Below are positions 38,540 through 48,445 of a stretch of 64,000 nt of DNA, piece by piece; position 1 is the stretch's first letter, and each line of letters starts with the position of its first letter. The notes beneath the pieces are model-generated. The model saw nothing but the letters and a program-made list of their open reading frames with translations. It ran no database searches and was not told the DNA's origin. The position numbers and the translations under genes were made by a program. This stretch comes from Sporisorium sorghi (lineage: Eukaryota > Basidiomycota > Ustilaginomycetes > Ustilaginales > Ustilaginaceae). The DNA is taken from assembly GCA_023212695.1 (NCBI GenBank), contig JALCCG010000060.1:1-64000 (forward strand), written 5' to 3'.

Positions 38540-39200
38540 GTTGGAGGTTTGCTGGTGTTGTGTGTTGGTGAGGAGGAGGAGGAGGAGGAGGAGGGGGAAG
38601 AAGTTTCTCGAGTTCGTTCTTCGTTGCGTTTCTCCACCTTTTGTTTTCTTTCCCGTGATCCGAACTTTTGATTTTTCGACAATGTTACATCGAATGTTGC
38701 TTAGTGTGAAGGCTTTTTTTCGGCCAAATCCGCAAAAGCAGGACAAATTCGGAAATCCCGCCCTCAAATGCCCGATAAACGCACGGACAGCAGCGGCAGA
38801 AGCGGAAGCGGCACGGGAGCGCTCTTCTTTGCTTTCAACCGGCCATTCTTGCCAAAACTGCTGCTGAGCTGAGTCGTCCCCGCATTGCTTGGATCAACTC
38901 GACTGATGCAGCTCGCTCAAAGTCCGGACCGATCTCGCCCTTCGACCCTTTCCCACCCACCCACCTTGACTGGCAACTCGATTCTAAGGTCGTTTGTAGG
39001 GTCTTCGTCCCTCCTTCCCTTCTTCTTCTCTCCCGAACACATTCGATCGTGAGTCGACCGGCCTTCCCTTGAAGTAGATCACGATCGAACGGTATCTAGA
39101 AGCACGCAAAGAGTTCCACCTCGATAGAGCACACAAGACACAACGCTCAATCTGCTCTCTAGACCCTTTCTTTCGGTTCATCTTGGGCTGACGCATCACC
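38540..39200. other. Divergent promoter between NudC and PFK-2/FBPase-2 genes
   Basis: About 660 bases. A purine-rich GAG/GGA array at 38570-38593 lies in the NudC leader. No TATA box is evident and no additional gene is seen. Confidence 0.5.
38570..38593. repeat. GAG trinucleotide repeat in the NudC 5' leader
   Basis: Eight near-perfect AGG/GAG units, pyrimidine-rich on the sense (minus) strand. Confidence 0.85.
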
Positions 39201-41507
39201 ATGTCGCAAAAGCCCGTCGATGTCCCCGCGGCAGCTAGTCGCGCAGGCGGCGCAGACGACTCCGCCCAAGCCGCCGACCAATGCGCCATCGAAAGCGGCG
39301 GATCCTCGCCCGTCATGCCGCACGCCTTTGTACACCACCGTCACCTCAGCGGCGGTCCAGGTGTAGGGCCCGGCACCGCCTCCCCTGGCAGGTACAGCGC
39401 CACCCAAGCGCAGCAGCTCGCTCAAAAGATGGCGCAGCAGGAACAAGCGCAGCGCGATGCTTCCCACCACCACCATCAGCAGCAACAGCAATCGGCGGTG
39501 CGGGACATCTCGCGCTCCTCGTCCGTGCGCGGTGGCTCGCGACAGCTCTCCGGGGGCAGTGCAGCATCGCCTCGGCACTTTTCGCAGTCGCGACCCGCGC
39601 CGTTCCCGCAGGCGTCGCAGAGGGAGGCGTTCGATGTGGCCGTAGCATCGTCCGGGTTGGCCTCGTCGTCGGATGGGTTGCAGGCTTTGCTGCGCGACCA
39701 TCCGGAGTTGGTCTCGAGCAGCTTGGCGGCTGCAGCGGGTCCTAATTTGGCTATGACGGGTGCGTTCAGTACGCGGTCTGCCAGTCATGCGGGCAGCAAC
39801 TCGAACAGTGTGCCCGGCACGCCGTTTGAGCGTGCTGCTGATCCGCTCGGCCAGCAGGGTCCTGTGCTGGCCATGGGTGGGTCGCTGTCCAACTCGTTCC
39901 ACCAATCGCAGAGCCATGCGCAACAGCAACAGCACAGTGTCACTTCGCCCACGCACGACAGCGGACGCGGGCGCATCCTCAAAGACGCCCCCGAGGTCGG
40001 CGAGGGGGGGCCTTCGGGTGGGCAGAGCGGTCTCGGTGCCGCGCTCGGTCTGGGTCCAGGTATCCGCACGGGGATCACCACGCCCAACTTGGGCGCGGCG
40101 GGTGCAAGGCCAGACTATTCGGGCGCCAAGATCGTCGTGTGCATGGTCGGTCTGCCTGCGCGCGGCAAGAGCTACGTCGCCAACCGCGTGCTCAAGTACC
40201 TCCGCTGGCTCGAGTACGACGTCAAGGTGTTCAACGTCGGCCAGCTGCGTCGTGCGCTCGCTCGCGCCAAGTACAACTCTTCCGGTGTCAAAGAAGACCA
40301 CACGGCGTCGTTCTTCGATCCATCCAACCCGTCGGCGTACAAACTGCGGTCGCAGATGGCTGAAGAGTGTCTCGAGCAGCTCATTGGCTGGCTCAAGCGT
40401 GGTGGCAATGTCGGCATCCACGATGCGACCAACTCGACGCAGGCGCGTAGAAAGGAGATTGCAGACCGCATCGCCAAGGAGCCCGACCTCAAGCTCGTCT
40501 TCCTCGAGTCCATCTGCACCGACCCTAAAGTGATCGACGCCAACATCGCGGTCAAGGTCAGCAGCGGCGATCCGGACTATGCGGGCATGACGCCCGAAGC
40601 GGCCAAAGCCGACTTCCTCGCGCGCATCAAGCACTACGAAGACACGTACGAGCCCGTCAACCACGACGGATCCGAGGCGCACTACAGCTACGTCAAGGTC
40701 ACCGACGTCGGCAAGAGCGTCACCATCAATCGCATCCAGGGCTACCTCGAGTCGCGCATTGCGTTCTACCTGATGAACTTGCACCTGACGCCGCGCAACA
40801 TTTTCTTTTCGCGTCATGGCGAGTCGCAGTACAATGTCGAGGGCAAGATTGGCGGGGATTCGGATCTGTCGCCACGCGGCTGGATGTATGCGAAAGCGCT
40901 GCCGCAGCTGATCAAGGATAACATTGGGGATGCGCCGCTGACGGTGTGGCATAGTACGTTGCGGCGGACGGGGCAGACGGCGAGCGAGCTGCCGTACCCG
41001 AAACTGGCGTGGAAGAGCTTGGACGAGCTGGATGCGGGTGTTTGCGATTCCATGACGTACGAGGAGATTGAAAAGTACTACCCGGAGGACTACGCGAATC
41101 GCGATGACGACAAGTTCAACTACCGATACCGCGGCGGCGAGTCGTACCGCGACGTCGTTGTCCGCCTCGAGCCCATCATCATGGAGCTCGAACGCCAGGA
41201 GAACATCCTCATCATCGGCCACCAGGCCATCATCCGCTGTCTGTACGCCTACTTCCACGCGCTCTCCCAAGAGGACCTGCCGTACATCAAGATCCCCCTG
41301 CACACCGTCATCCAGCTCACGCCCAAGGCATACGGGTGCGACGAGAAGCGCTTCCAGCTGCCCATCGAGGCGGTGGATACGCACAGGCCCAAACCGCTTC
41401 GGTCCGAGATGGACGACCACCCGCCGACGCCGCCGCTGGACCCGCTCGAGGAGGCCGCGACGAGTGCGCCGCCCAGCCAGACCAAGCCTGGTGTTGAGGT
41501 GGCGTAG
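39201..41507 (+). CDS. Bifunctional 6-phosphofructo-2-kinase / fructose-2,6-bisphosphatase
   Basis: Intronless, 768 aa. It makes and breaks fructose 2,6-bisphosphate, the signal that switches between glycolysis and gluconeogenesis in the cytosol. Residues 1-300 are a Ser/Gln/Gly-rich disordered extension, likely a target of kinases. The kinase half has the Walker A motif GLPARGKS at about residues 316-323. The phosphatase half has the histidine-phosphatase motif F-S-R-H-G-E-S with the catalytic H539, and later EEIEKYYPEDYANRDDDKF and GHQAIIRC with the second His. Because the catalytic His is kept, unlike in yeast Pfk26 where it is replaced, both activities are expected. The C-terminus is short and Pro-rich. 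Confidence 0.93.
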   Translation: MSQKPVDVPAAASRAGGADDSAQAADQCAIESGGSSPVMPHAFVHHRHLSGGPGVGPGTASPGRYSATQAQQLAQKMAQQEQAQRDASHHHHQQQQQSAVRDISRSSSVRGGSRQLSGGSAASPRHFSQSRPAPFPQASQREAFDVAVASSGLASSSDGLQALLRDHPELVSSSLAAAAGPNLAMTGAFSTRSASHAGSNSNSVPGTPFERAADPLGQQGPVLAMGGSLSNSFHQSQSHAQQQQHSVTSPTHDSGRGRILKDAPEVGEGGPSGGQSGLGAALGLGPGIRTGITTPNLGAAGARPDYSGAKIVVCMVGLPARGKSYVANRVLKYLRWLEYDVKVFNVGQLRRALARAKYNSSGVKEDHTASFFDPSNPSAYKLRSQMAEECLEQLIGWLKRGGNVGIHDATNSTQARRKEIADRIAKEPDLKLVFLESICTDPKVIDANIAVKVSSGDPDYAGMTPEAAKADFLARIKHYEDTYEPVNHDGSEAHYSYVKVTDVGKSVTINRIQGYLESRIAFYLMNLHLTPRNIFFSRHGESQYNVEGKIGGDSDLSPRGWMYAKALPQLIKDNIGDAPLTVWHSTLRRTGQTASELPYPKLAWKSLDELDAGVCDSMTYEEIEKYYPEDYANRDDDKFNYRYRGGESYRDVVVRLEPIIMELERQENILIIGHQAIIRCLYAYFHALSQEDLPYIKIPLHTVIQLTPKAYGCDEKRFQLPIEAVDTHRPKPLRSEMDDHPPTPPLDPLEEAATSAPPSQTKPGVEVA

Positions 41508-41735
41508 ATGGGGGAGAGTGTAGAAGGATAGTTTGTCGTCATGGTTCAATCACCACACCTCTTTTTTCCAGCGTTCATCCGTTGTTCGCGGTTGTCGTGT
41601 GAGTTCTGTGAGGTGACGTTCTAGTGAGACATTTCCGTTGGAGTATCCGATCATGAGCCGAGAGGTCTTCCGTGTACATCACAAAACTGGAGCTTGCTGC
41701 TGATATAAAGAAGCTCTGAACCGCGGCGAGGGCCT
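41508..41735. other. Convergent 3' ends of PFK-2/FBPase-2 and IBTK-like genes
   Basis: Short 3' flanking DNA; nothing else seen. Confidence 0.5.
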
Positions 41736-44700
41736 CTACGACTGACGCGGGGTGAACGTCGGCGCGGCTGCCGAGAGATTGGCGGCGGCTGTGCTTGCGG
41801 TCGCTGCTGGCTTGGCTGGCAAGCCGTGCTGCAAAGCAGAGGCGCTATCGCTCCCTCGGCTTTGGCCCTTGTCGCTGCTCTTTGGTGGGAGTTTGTTCCG
41901 GCTTTCGGCGCCATTGGTGGTATCGGGCTGCTGCTTTCCGGCACTCTTATTTGGCGTGCCGTCGGCATTGCCTTGCTTGCCACTCGGCTTGTTTGCTCCT
42001 CCCTTCTTGCCTCCCTCTAGCGCTTTAGTGGTCTTTCCCTTGGCTGCGCTGCCATTAGCAGCACTCGACTGCGCCGGATCCTGACCCGCCTTTGACGAAG
42101 ACGAAGACTTTTCCTTCGACGCGGAAGACTGCTGCGGCGGCTGAGGCTGCTTGCCTTGCTTCTTCTGACCTCCTTTACCCTTGCCGCCACTAGGAGCACC
42201 AGAAACACCGCCCTTGCTGCCCTTCCTCTCCTTCTGCAGCCGTTTCGACTCCTCGGCGAACCACTTTTCAAACTCTTCCGCCTGCTTCTGCTCCTCCTTG
42301 CGACGCTCTTCGGCTTGACGCTCCTCCTCTTGGATGTCGAGGAAGCTTCTTCGCGCTGCAGCCGCCTGGCGGATCGTCTCTTGCTCTGCCTCGATCGCCA
42401 TTCTCTGCTGCTCTTGGATTTGTGCAAATGTCAGCTGTGCAGGAGAGGCTGGGGTTGTTGCACGATCGGCGCGAGAGACTTCCGAAGAAGACCGCGAAGC
42501 GGTCGGAGTTTCTGCGTTCAGCAGAGAGCGCAACAAGTTCGAAGATGGCCCGCGTTGGACTTCCGGTCGGCCGGGACGTGCTGCAGCCAAAGGTGCAGCC
42601 ATCGAGGGCGACGTGCCAAACGTACCCAGAGGTGGTGCCACAGCAGGGGTCGACCACGCCGATTCATTGGTGTTCATGCGCTTCGGCACAGTCTTGGACC
42701 CCATTCGCATCGGCGTATACGTCGGGCCCATGCTGCCGGCAGGGGAAGCGCTTGCGTCCGAAAACGAAGGACGAGAGCTCTGTCCATTAACGTTAGGCTG
42801 CAAAGGTGCAGCTGAAGGACGTCGACTGTTAGGCGTGGATGCCAAGGGCGGCGTGCCCTCGTGCGAGGTGCCGAGCGCCATCGCAGTGGCCGCGGCGGCC
42901 TTGATACTCCATGGTGAAGACGCAGCGGCCTTGTCCGGTGGAGACGAGCCAGGGGCAGCCGCCGTCTTCCAGGGCGACGAAACGCTGCCACTGCGTCCGG
43001 GGACTGGCTGGGTCGCAGCCGCCGCAGCAGCAGCAGCGGCAAGACCAGCCTCTTGCTGCTGACGCTTTCGCTCCTTCTGAGAGAGACGCGCGCCACCACC
43101 AATGCTGATAGGCGAAAGCTCAAAGCCTGGCGTGGCCGACTTGTGAACAGGCGTCGATGTGCCCGAGCCACTGGGCGTTGTCGCGTTCGAAAGGTGAGGC
43201 GGCGCCGCAGTGGTCTGCTGCTGGCGTTGCTGTTGGCTGGCCATAATGCTGCGAAGGTCGTTGGGTGTGTCGACCGGCCGAAGCGCAGGCGAGGCAGATG
43301 CACTCGAAACTGCTTGCTTCCTTTCGGCTTCGACCGTGCGAGACTTCCACGGTCGCGACGGCGAGCCCTTGTCCATTGAGTCGTCGAGACTGAGATGGGC
43401 TACCTGCGGCAACGAGGCCCATGGCGAGCCCTGCGCACGAGCGCTCGAATCCTTTCTCGGCGTTGCGACGTACTCGTCTTCGTCCATGGAAAACACTTCG
43501 GACGCGTCGTCGGTCATCGACCGCTGCGAGATACCCGCACTGACGGGTCGCAGTGCATCCGGACTGGCGGGCGACGAGACGCGGAGACGCGCGCTAGACT
43601 GGCGTCGATTCGAGTCCTGAGCCATCAAAGGCGGGGATTTGATGCCGGCTACTCCCGAACCCTTCTTGGGACGAACTTTGTTGACTACGAGGTGCAAGCT
43701 GGGCGGCGGAATGTCGAGATCATCGTAAAACTCTCGGTGCTTCTCGACCAAAGCAGCAAGCCGGTCCTGTGCAAAGCTACGATGCAGCTTCTCGTCCTGC
43801 TTTTGTCGGACGTAAACAGTCAAGGCTCGAATCATGCCGTTGTCGAGCTCATTGAGACGCCCGCCCTCGAGCAACGCTTCCATGCTCTTGGTGCAGTAGT
43901 CCATCGTGATATCCTTGAGCTGATCCGCCTTGTAGAAGTCAGCCTCGGTCATGACGGCGCCGACGGTATGCGCCAGAATGCGCTTGCGCAGCAACGAGCT
44001 GACCACCAGCTTGAGCTTGTCGAGCAGCAACTCGTTGGCGGCCGCCATCACCTCGACCAGAAAGTCCATGTATTGCTCCAATGAGCGGTCAGCGTCACAT
44101 CCGGTGAAGAGCGTCTCGCCATTGTCGGTGTAGAGATGCATGAGCACGATGCGAGCCACCTCCCAGCGCAAATGCTTCATGTCGAGAGCGATGACGTTGT
44201 TGGCATCCCAACGTGCTGCGGTCCAGTGCGGCTGGAACAAGGCGGCAAAGAAGGGCGACCTGCGTAGAATGACCGAGTGAGCAGGCACAATGCGGTCTTG
44301 GAAACGGAGCACGACGTCGTTGAAGCTCTCGGTTTCGCGCTCAGAGACGTCAATGTCCACAAAGAGGCTGAAGAGATCGGACATGTTGCCACGAAGCGTC
44401 GGCTCTGGTGGCCGAGGCATGCTAGCTTTGACGCTGGCGGCCAATGCCGTGAGACCGAGACGCTCTGAGAGGTTCCGCAATTCATCCTGGATGCGTTGAC
44501 GGTCTACCTTGGCTGCCCTGAGTTCCTTGTCAATGACGAGCCCGACACTAGGCACCCATATCGGCGGCAGGTCGTCCGAGTAGATGTAGTGCAGCAGGAA
44601 CAGCGCAGAGACGAGGCTGCAGTTCGACAGCGTCAGAATCGAAATGCGCTTGCTGGTGCCGGTGGCGGTGATCTTGATGCCTGCTGGCAGATCGTCCTTG

Positions 44701-47078
44701 GTGCTAGGGTCCAGCAACGCCTTTTGCAGCGAGGGAATGCGTGCACCAAGAACAAGTTTGTGAACAGGCAGATAGTGTCCGTCCGCAATCAAGAAGGCGT
44801 CGCAGCCAAACGGAGGCGAGAGGTTGTGAGGACCGTAGAACGCCTGGCGTCTTGCTGTGCTGGATGCTGGCTGTGGTTGCGAGGAGGTGGCATCTGTGCT
44901 CGAGTCGGTCTCGGCTTCGTCGGTAGCCACGCCTGATACGATGCGACCAGCGACCCAACGTTTTGCAGCCTCGAGGATCAGCAATGCCATCTTGGCGTAC
45001 TTTCCCGTGTCCGTCCTTGTATGCGACCCCTCCGCATGCTCGTCGTCCGATTCGCCATCCGACACAAGACGGTCGCGGATCTCGGAGATCTCGACGACTT
45101 GGGAAGTGATGCCCTTTTCCTTTTCACCATCTTGGCCCATCGTCTGCACTTTGAGATGAGGTAGCAAGTCGCGGAGCGCCTCCTCGACCGACCTGCCCTT
45201 GACGCGTACGTCGGGCAAGCTGGGGTCGGCCTTGATGGCAGCGAGCGCACCGCTCTCGCTTGTGGCGACCTTGACCACGCGTTGGAGGTAAGGGATCTGC
45301 TGAAACTTGAAGTTCTTGCCTCCGCCGCCCTTGCCTCCTGCATCGCTCCTGCGTGGACGAACAAAGCAGTGACCGCTCTCTGTGCACAGAATGACAGAGC
45401 CATCAGCGCCGATGGCCACATCGCGTACAGCCGTGAACTTCTTGCGGACCGACCAGAGAAGCTGTGGCTTTGGCGCCAACTGCGCTGCCGAGGACTTGGC
45501 GTTGGAGGTGGCTGATGCCGCAGCTCTGCCTGACGTTCCGGCGTTGCCGTACTCGGAAGGGTGTTCGAGATTGAAGGTAAAGAGGTCGCCCATGTCGCTG
45601 AGGGCGGAGAACGTGTTCCCGCTGCTGGACAACTTGGAAATGAGCGTCTTGGGTTGCACCTGCCTGGGCCTAAAGACCGAAATGCTGCTGGAGAAGCGGG
45701 CGAGGGGAAAGTTGATGCGGAAATGCGTGTCATTGTGCCAAACAAAGACATCGCCGCCTTCCATCAGGCAAGCCGTGCCAAAGTCGGATGCTGCGACTTG
45801 CTGGATGCCCGCGCCGGCGGCGAGCGCCGTGACCTTACGTGGCTGTACCTGGACTGCTGTTCCGCTCCGGTCGTAGCCGAGCTGGCCTGTGTTGGTTCCC
45901 CACGTGTAGAGGCCCTCTGATGTGAAGACTGCCGAGTGGAGTTTGCTACATGCCGCACCAAGAACGACCTCCTTCTTGAGTGGGCCGACGATTCGTCTAG
46001 GAGAGATCTGAATGTCAAGCTCGGCGTTCTGAGTAGATGCAGCTGGTTGGCCAAACGTGACTCGAGCCCCGCCTCCTAGCTTGCCCGAGGTTGAGCCAAC
46101 AGTGCCCAAGCCGTGCTCTACAGTGTATCCAAGCTGTGAGAATCGATTGAGGCCAAACGAGTAGACTGCACCGGACGCTGTAATGATGAGGGTGTGATCT
46201 TGAGCAACTGCGACGGAACGCGCAGTCTCGTTGAAATCCTTGAGCGGCTCGAACGAGGTTTGTGTCTGTGGTGATCGACCCAGCCGGCCATTGCTGCCGA
46301 GACCGCACACCCAAACATTGGCAACTTTCTCGTCAGTCAAGATGACGGTGTGAAGACGGCTCATGGCAACGTCTTTGATACCGATGCGGTCAAACTTTTT
46401 GCCTGCAGGCAAGGAAACTCTGAACGCATCCTGCACCGAATGTGGACGAAGCGTGATCTTGTCGGGTAGCTGGCGGTCGTCGCCATCGCCAAGACCGAGG
46501 TTGTAGTTGCGGTTGGATCCCCAGGTGAAGAGCTGCGTCAATGTGCGGGAGTGTTGGTTGCGAGTCGGTTCGAAAGACAAAGCATCCGCGGGAGGATTTG
46601 TGCCGGCAACGGTCGAGTTGTAGAGGTCAAAAGCGGTGAGACCCTCAAAGTCCTTGACGCGCAGGTCGAGGTCGTTCCTACGCAGCAAGATGATGGCCGT
46701 CTGCAAATTGGCAGCATATAGCGCCCTGTGTAGAGGCGTATATCCGCTCTCTCCATCTTGCAAGTTGATGTTGACGCTTGGATGCGACAAAAGGGCGTTG
46801 AGGTAGCTGGCAGTCGATGGCTCCGTGCTGGAAGCGATGTGGTGCAAGACTGAGCGGCCGAGATGGTCACGACGATTGACTTCGGCGGGTGGACATGGCC
46901 CCGAGTGCTCCTTGTAGCTGTGTGGTGACTTGGAGAAGGCGGCAGAACCGGCACCGTAGGATCCATTTGCGGTCACCTGGGTGGCGTTGGACTTGTCGGG
47001 CGGGCTGCCTTTGAGTAGGGCGCGAAATCTTTGTAGATCGCGCACATGCCAGCAATCTAGGAGGGTAGGAGCGACCAT
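41736..47078 (-). CDS. Ankyrin-RCC1-BTB protein, homologue of inhibitor of Bruton tyrosine kinase (IBTK)
   Basis: Intronless, 1780 aa. The order of domains matches IBTK: ankyrin repeats at about residues 60-165 (GRSVLHHIAS, SGYTPLHRALYAANLQTA); RCC1-type repeats from about 183 to 580 (LFTWGSNRNYNLGLGDGDD, VYSFGLNRFSQLGY, LYTWGTNTGQLGY); and two BTB domains at about 755-860 (FLIADGHYLPVHKLVLGAR) and 915-1030 (DVVLRFQDRIVPAHSVILRR). A long disordered Ser/Pro tail ends in a charged helix (FAQIQEQQRMAIEAEQE, then Glu/Lys-rich) and a Lys/Gln/Gly-rich end. Animal IBTK is a substrate adaptor of CUL3 ubiquitin ligases; a similar role is inferred here. The start at 47078 gives the short N-terminus expected before the ankyrins. 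Confidence 0.85.
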   Translation of the reverse strand: MVAPTLLDCWHVRDLQRFRALLKGSPPDKSNATQVTANGSYGAGSAAFSKSPHSYKEHSGPCPPAEVNRRDHLGRSVLHHIASSTEPSTASYLNALLSHPSVNINLQDGESGYTPLHRALYAANLQTAIILLRRNDLDLRVKDFEGLTAFDLYNSTVAGTNPPADALSFEPTRNQHSRTLTQLFTWGSNRNYNLGLGDGDDRQLPDKITLRPHSVQDAFRVSLPAGKKFDRIGIKDVAMSRLHTVILTDEKVANVWVCGLGSNGRLGRSPQTQTSFEPLKDFNETARSVAVAQDHTLIITASGAVYSFGLNRFSQLGYTVEHGLGTVGSTSGKLGGGARVTFGQPAASTQNAELDIQISPRRIVGPLKKEVVLGAACSKLHSAVFTSEGLYTWGTNTGQLGYDRSGTAVQVQPRKVTALAAGAGIQQVAASDFGTACLMEGGDVFVWHNDTHFRINFPLARFSSSISVFRPRQVQPKTLISKLSSSGNTFSALSDMGDLFTFNLEHPSEYGNAGTSGRAAASATSNAKSSAAQLAPKPQLLWSVRKKFTAVRDVAIGADGSVILCTESGHCFVRPRRSDAGGKGGGGKNFKFQQIPYLQRVVKVATSESGALAAIKADPSLPDVRVKGRSVEEALRDLLPHLKVQTMGQDGEKEKGITSQVVEISEIRDRLVSDGESDDEHAEGSHTRTDTGKYAKMALLILEAAKRWVAGRIVSGVATDEAETDSSTDATSSQPQPASSTARRQAFYGPHNLSPPFGCDAFLIADGHYLPVHKLVLGARIPSLQKALLDPSTKDDLPAGIKITATGTSKRISILTLSNCSLVSALFLLHYIYSDDLPPIWVPSVGLVIDKELRAAKVDRQRIQDELRNLSERLGLTALAASVKASMPRPPEPTLRGNMSDLFSLFVDIDVSERETESFNDVVLRFQDRIVPAHSVILRRSPFFAALFQPHWTAARWDANNVIALDMKHLRWEVARIVLMHLYTDNGETLFTGCDADRSLEQYMDFLVEVMAAANELLLDKLKLVVSSLLRKRILAHTVGAVMTEADFYKADQLKDITMDYCTKSMEALLEGGRLNELDNGMIRALTVYVRQKQDEKLHRSFAQDRLAALVEKHREFYDDLDIPPPSLHLVVNKVRPKKGSGVAGIKSPPLMAQDSNRRQSSARLRVSSPASPDALRPVSAGISQRSMTDDASEVFSMDEDEYVATPRKDSSARAQGSPWASLPQVAHLSLDDSMDKGSPSRPWKSRTVEAERKQAVSSASASPALRPVDTPNDLRSIMASQQQRQQQTTAAPPHLSNATTPSGSGTSTPVHKSATPGFELSPISIGGGARLSQKERKRQQQEAGLAAAAAAAAATQPVPGRSGSVSSPWKTAAAPGSSPPDKAAASSPWSIKAAAATAMALGTSHEGTPPLASTPNSRRPSAAPLQPNVNGQSSRPSFSDASASPAGSMGPTYTPMRMGSKTVPKRMNTNESAWSTPAVAPPLGTFGTSPSMAAPLAAARPGRPEVQRGPSSNLLRSLLNAETPTASRSSSEVSRADRATTPASPAQLTFAQIQEQQRMAIEAEQETIRQAAAARRSFLDIQEEERQAEERRKEEQKQAEEFEKWFAEESKRLQKERKGSKGGVSGAPSGGKGKGGQKKQGKQPQPPQQSSASKEKSSSSSKAGQDPAQSSAANGSAAKGKTTKALEGGKKGGANKPSGKQGNADGTPNKSAGKQQPDTTNGAESRNKLPPKSSDKGQSRGSDSASALQHGLPAKPAATASTAAANLSAAAPTFTPRQS

Positions 47079-48445
47079 GCAAGGAAGGTGGCGATACCCT
47101 AGATCAGGGTATCACCCGCCTGAAAGTCCGAAGAGGTGCTCGTCGAATGCACGAGACCTGATCGGCTTCCAAGATTTGACTCTACGATCGACTGAAGAGT
47201 GACCGTCGAGAGTCGAAGTAGAGGGAATGCGAGCCGGAAAGCTGCGGAAAGCGACGACAGAGGATGGGCGATCTTCCGACTTGTCCACGATGGGAAAGCA
47301 GTGGCAGTTCGTGAATGCGAGAATGTGCGAAGTGCTTTTCAGACGGTCAATCCGACGAAATGGTGGCGGATTGACGGCTTGACTTGAAGGTGAAAGTCGG
47401 AATGACCGAAGCGGACTGACACTTCTTAAGATGTCGGATAGCGGACAGGTTTGAAAGGCAGAATAGTCGGCACAAGTTGTTGGCAGCTGCGATAAAGAGA
47501 CAGTCGGTCGCTCGGCAGGTGGTGCTTCCGTCGAGTCGCGGAAGGCTGTGAGAAAACGGTGGAAGGCGATCCTTTTCCGCGGTTTCTGTGTTCGGAGACA
47601 CCGAATGAGGTGTAGCAAGCGATCAATCCTAGACTAGAGTGAGGCTGTCCTGAGCGAGAGAAAGCAAGAGATCGTGGATGTCGTCGACACAGATGTCTAG
47701 TCAAGCTGCAGCTGCGGTCATGTACAAAAAGTGGAGTCGGAAGCTCCTTTCGCTGACGGCTTTTCCGCAGCGAAGCGGAACGGGCAATTCGCGTCGAGCG
47801 GTTGGCTGAGCCCACGGCCTTCTCTCCCCTCGTGCTCCGTGGCGAATTTTTACCTCACGTCGGATTGGCCGAGCACGTTGCGAGCTGGACCCTTGCTTGC
47901 TTGCTCTCTCTCTCTCTCTCTCTCTCCCTGATACAGCCACTGATGACACGACTCCGTGACTGTGTCGACCTGAATCGATCATCAAGAGCGAAAGCGTGAG
48001 ACTTTCTTCGGATGCTGTCGGCGAGAGATGGACTGCAGTCTGTGCTCTTATGAAGGACTGGCCGTGAGTGAGGTCGCGTTCGCGTAAAGCGGCCGATCTA
48101 CGCCAAGGTGGGCGCTTCTTGAATCGGGCTGTGATACTCACAGCACTAATCCTCTGCCTGCAATCACACCAAGACCGCCTCTCTCTTCCCTTTCGCTCGA
48201 CCTGAGAAGCGTCGGATGCTAAGCTTCGAGAGCTGCACTGCTTCAGTCGCTACAGTAGCGAAGGCGCACGTCTGTGCTTCCGGTGTCCATTTTCTCCTGC
48301 AGCAGCTACTCAGACATCCGTCGGACCCTGGATTTTGGTCTTGCAAAGACGCCTTGATCGCAGTCAACCCTTCCACCGACAACAACACCATCTTCACCCT
48401 CCATCCCTCATCTCACTTTCGGCCAGTTGACCAGCAGTCACAACC
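47079..48445. other. Divergent promoter region between IBTK-like and conserved-unknown genes
   Basis: About 1.4 kb. Two minus-strand frames (near 47112-47618 and 47701-48141) open only on TTG or GTG and show no conserved pattern. A CT microsatellite lies at 47904-47926. A GTGAGT donor-like site occurs on the minus strand near 48141, compatible with a leader intron, but this is not supported further. Confidence 0.4.
47904..47926. repeat. CT dinucleotide microsatellite
   Basis: About eleven CT units in a pyrimidine-rich stretch of the intergenic region. Confidence 0.9.

Noticed and set aside
39159..41549. Minus-strand frame of 796 codons opposite PFK-2/FBPase-2
   Set aside because: Same cause: the sense strand has catalytic motifs, the antisense has only biased Arg/Val/Leu composition.
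47112..48141. Two minus-strand frames upstream of the IBTK-like gene
   Set aside because: They open on TTG and GTG and show no domain or conserved composition.
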